7,833 nucleotides of DNA, taken from contig DOFS01000102.1 of NCBI GenBank assembly GCA_003523945.1, forward strand, positions 16,097 to 23,929, read 5' to 3'. Positions 5,640 to 7,833 of the stretch are shown in pieces (within the stretch, counting starts at the first letter, position 1; each line of letters begins with the position of its first letter). Origin of the DNA: Nitrospiraceae bacterium (GTDB lineage Bacteria; Nitrospirota; Nitrospiria; Nitrospirales; UBA8639). The notes under the pieces are model-generated. The model ran no database searches. It was given only the letters and a program-made list of their open reading frames with translations, and was not told the origin of the DNA. A program made the position numbers and the translations under genes.

Positions 5640-6851
5640 TCAATGGATGCCGCCCATTAAACTCATCATGGGCATAAAGAGTGCCAGTGCGACGATCCCC
5701 ACGATCCCGATTAACCCCAGGGTGATCAGGGGCTCGAGAATGCCAAAGACCTTTTTGATCCTTCGCGGAATTTCACGATTATAATAATTGGCCACGTTCA
5801 TGAGTGTGTTGGGTAATGTTCCCGTGGCTTCCCCGACGGAGATCATTTGGATCACCATCGGCGGAATGACCGGGTGACGGCTTAATGATTCATTGATGGT
5901 TGAGCCTTCGGACACGGAGCGTTGCGTGTCCTGAAGTGCCCGTTCCATCACAGAATTGCCTACCAGATTCTGGCACAGTTGCAGACATTGCAAGACCGGT
6001 ATGCCGGCTCGATACAAGACGGCAAAGTTTTGAACAAATTTTGATAGCGTGAGCATCCGGATGAGTTCGCCTAGGACGGGGAGTTGTAAAATCATCCGGT
6101 CCCGCCAGTGCGCAAATCCTGGCACGTAGGTTCGTCCCACGATCCAGGCCATCGGGACAAGCAAAATGCACGAGCTCCAGAGCCACCAGCTCCCGACGAA
6201 GAGTTCACTGAGGGCAATGACGATAATGGTGATAGTCGGGAGGGGCACATGCAGACCCTCCAAGATCGGGACGAATCGTGGAATGACGAAGGTAAAGAGC
6301 AACACCAGTAATCCGATCACGGCTACCATGACGATGCTGGGATAAATAGTGGCTTGACGCACATCTCCACGGATCTGATCGAGCCAATCCAGATATCGTT
6401 CCAATTCTTTGAAGGTCTCCGTCAAGGTGCCACTGTCTTCTCCGGCATGGACCAGATTGGTGATTTGCGGCGGAAAAATTCTGGGGTGTTGCTTCATGGC
6501 ATCATGCAAGGTATTTCCGGCTTCCACTTGTTGATAGATCGCCTGTAAGGTCGCACGCAAATGAAGGTTGGGTGTCTCCATCGACAAACTTTTTAAGGCC
6601 TGTGTGAGGGGAATGCCGGCCTCGAGGAGGGTAAACATGTGTGTGGAGAATTCCATGAGATCGCGGGATTTGACTCTCCCTCTTTTTTTCCCGGTTCGTG
6701 TAACGGATTTAGGTTTGGATTCCAATGTGCGCACAAGCCAAAGCCCCATGTCCTGGAGCTGGCGTTCCAGCTGGAAAAGATCCGGTGCCGTCATCTCGCC
6801 TTCAATCGGATTCCCCTGGGCGTTGACGGCCCGGTACCGAAAATTAGCCAC
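5640..6851 (-). CDS. gspF: GspF/PilC/MshG-type inner-membrane platform protein
   Basis: Polytopic inner-membrane protein that the assembly ATPase acts on to insert or remove pilin subunits. The length of 403 residues is normal for the family. Seen: N-terminal F-R-Y-R-A-V-N-A-Q-G and a short basic linker (about 46-62), then two copies of the T2SSF domain. Copy one (about 66-192) has L-L-E-A-G-I-P-L-T-Q-A-L and G-E-D-S-G-T-L (137-143). Copy two (about 268-395) has L-Y-R-A-G-I-P-V-L-Q-C-L and G-E-A-T-G-T-L (340-346). Hydrophobic segments lie at about 170-192, 206-237 and 370-397, giving the usual three membrane spans. The start is a GTG overlapping the last eight bases of the ATPase gene, with TGAGGG six bases upstream; no ATG near the expected N terminus exists. 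Type II secretion and type IV pilus members cannot be separated from this sequence alone, so the symbol names the family. Confidence 0.95.
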   Translation of the reverse strand: MANFRYRAVNAQGNPIEGEMTAPDLFQLERQLQDMGLWLVRTLESKPKSVTRTGKKRGRVKSRDLMEFSTHMFTLLEAGIPLTQALKSLSMETPNLHLRATLQAIYQQVEAGNTLHDAMKQHPRIFPPQITNLVHAGEDSGTLTETFKELERYLDWLDQIRGDVRQATIYPSIVMVAVIGLLVLLFTFVIPRFVPILEGLHVPLPTITIIVIALSELFVGSWWLWSSCILLVPMAWIVGRTYVPGFAHWRDRMILQLPVLGELIRMLTLSKFVQNFAVLYRAGIPVLQCLQLCQNLVGNSVMERALQDTQRSVSEGSTINESLSRHPVIPPMVIQMISVGEATGTLPNTLMNVANYYNREIPRRIKKVFGILEPLITLGLIGIVGIVALALFMPMMSLMGGIH

Positions 6852-7833
6852 CGGTGACCCTCAGGACTTCTTCCAGGGTGGTGATTCCCTGAAGGGCTTT
6901 CATGAGTCCGTCATCAAACATCGTCGGCATTCGATCTCTTCGGATGATGGCCCGAATACCTGCCATATCCGGTCCGTGCACGATGGGCCCATGGAGTTCA
7001 TCCGTAATCTGGATAATTTCGTATATACCTGCGCGTCCTTTATAACCCGTCTGGCCACATGCGTGGCATCCCTTTCCGGTCCAGAGAATGGGGAGCACAC
7101 CTTCCGGCAATTCAACACGAAGATCCGTAAGGACGGTTGAGGCGTCTGTCCGTTCAATTTTGCATTCCGGGCAAATGCACCGAACGAGTCGTTGCCCAAT
7201 AATGGCTGTCAAGGCGGAGGCGAGAAGAAAGGCTTCCACTCCCATGTCGATTAAACGGGGAATGGCCCCCAGTGCATCATTGGTGTGAAGCGTGGAAAAG
7301 ACCAGGTGCCCGGTTAAGGCGGCGCGCATCGCCAGATCGGCCGTTTCCTGGTCCCGGATTTCACCAACGAGTATGACGTCCGGATCTTGTCGAAGAAGGG
7401 CACGAAGGCCGGCGGCGAAAGTCATGCCGATGTCTGGGTGGACCTGTGTTTGGCGAATGAGGGGCATCTGATATTCGATGGGGTCTTCCAGGGTAAACAC
7501 ACTTTTTTCTTTGGCATCGACATGGCGGAGGGCCGTATACAAGGTGGTGGTCTTTCCACTTCCAGTGGGACCCGTTACGAGAATGATGCCATGGGGGCGT
7601 TGGATCAGGGATTGGATGCGTGTTTGGTCGTTGGACGTAAACCCCAATGCCTGGAATTCCAACTTCAACGCCCCTTTATCCAGTATGCGAAGGACTAGGC
7701 TTTCTCCGAAATTCGTTGGAAGGGTGGACACGCGAAGATCAATCCGGCGAATGCCCAGGGTAAACGGAATACGGCCGTCCTGGGGCGTTCGCTTTTCCGT
7801 CAGATCGAGATTGGCCATGAGTTTAAACCGAGC
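6844..7833 (-). CDS. gspE: GspE/PilB/MshE-type assembly ATPase, C-terminal part (cut by window edge)
   Basis: Hexameric cytoplasmic ATPase that powers filament assembly. The 329 visible residues begin at A-R-F-K-L-M-A-N-L-D, a conserved internal motif, so the true start and the N-terminal domain are upstream of the window; the ATG at 7818 is an internal Met. Seen, in visible numbering: N-L-D-x-x-E-K-R-x-P-Q-D-G-R-I near the start, Walker A G-P-T-G-S-G-K-T (88-95), Asp box T-L-E-D-P-I-E (114-120), Walker B D-V-I-L-V-G-E-I-R-D (152-161), His box H-L-V-F-S-T-L-H-T-N-D (176-186), and a zinc-type tetracysteine pair C-P-E-C (221, 224) and C-H-A-C (256, 259), with an extra Cys219. The cysteine module marks the GspE/PilB assembly class and not PilT retraction ATPases. 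All catalytic motifs are intact. Whether the protein carries an MshE-type c-di-GMP-binding N-terminal domain cannot be seen. It overlaps the platform gene by eight bases. Confidence 0.97.
   Translation of the reverse strand, partial: ARFKLMANLDLTEKRTPQDGRIPFTLGIRRIDLRVSTLPTNFGESLVLRILDKGALKLEFQALGFTSNDQTRIQSLIQRPHGIILVTGPTGSGKTTTLYTALRHVDAKEKSVFTLEDPIEYQMPLIRQTQVHPDIGMTFAAGLRALLRQDPDVILVGEIRDQETADLAMRAALTGHLVFSTLHTNDALGAIPRLIDMGVEAFLLASALTAIIGQRLVRCICPECKIERTDASTVLTDLRVELPEGVLPILWTGKGCHACGQTGYKGRAGIYEIIQITDELHGPIVHGPDMAGIRAIIRRDRMPTMFDDGLMKALQGITTLEEVLRVTGG
6858..6863 (-). promoter_or_regulatory. Ribosome binding site for the GTG start of the platform gene
   Basis: TGAGGG on the minus strand lies six bases before the GTG at 6851, inside the end of the ATPase gene. 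It supports the non-ATG start and the eight-base overlap between the two genes. Confidence 0.55.

Noticed and set aside
6568..7140. Plus-strand 190-codon ORF
   Set aside because: It spans the ATPase/platform junction in antisense, contains no domain signal, and both sense genes are strongly supported.

Overview
The window is one dense, minus-strand operon for an inner-membrane-to-outer-membrane assembly machine of the type IV filament superfamily (type II secretion, type IV pili, MSHA-like pili). It must come from a diderm (Gram-negative type) bacterium, because the last gene is a lipoprotein secretin, which makes an outer-membrane channel. Base composition is moderate, a little over half G+C by eye. 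The sequence does not fix the taxon; I would not go beyond 'diderm, possibly from one of the environmental phyla that carry MSHA-like loci'.

In transcription order (right to left): (1) 7833-6844, C-terminal two thirds of a GspE/PilB/MshE-type assembly ATPase, cut by the window edge; (2) 6851-5640, GspF/PilC/MshG-type inner-membrane platform protein; (3) 5631-4840, a large pseudopilin lacking the usual Glu at mature position 5; (4) a 283-base gap with two small hairpins and a possible 27-codon ORF; (5) 4556-3636, a second pseudopilin, a clear paralogue of the first, with the classical G|FTLVE processing site behind an unusually long N-terminal extension; (6) 3646-2150, a GspL-like fusion of a PilM-like cytoplasmic domain with a PilN-like membrane/periplasmic domain; (7) 2153-1566, a PilO/GspM/MshJ-like protein; (8) 1599-1078, a PilP/GspC/MshK-like protein; (9) 980-1, N-terminal part of an MshL/GspD-like lipoprotein secretin, cut by the other edge. 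Most junctions overlap or nearly touch, so translation is probably coupled and the genes form one transcription unit. Neither its promoter nor its terminator is inside the window.

How it should work (inference from the families): the ATPase drives the platform protein to add or remove pseudopilin subunits. The L-, M- and C-like proteins form the cytoplasm-to-periplasm alignment complex, with C touching the secretin, and the secretin opens the outer membrane. The gene order E-F-pseudopilins-L-M-C-D equals a type II secretion cluster (C-D-E-F-G..K-L-M) with C-D moved to the end. The pseudopilin set is very different, however: two divergent copies of one large, C-terminally Cys-paired protein and no recognisable GspG- or major-pilin-type gene here. 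The substrate or filament function is unknown. No mobile element, CRISPR array, tRNA or rRNA is visible, and I see no real plus-strand gene.
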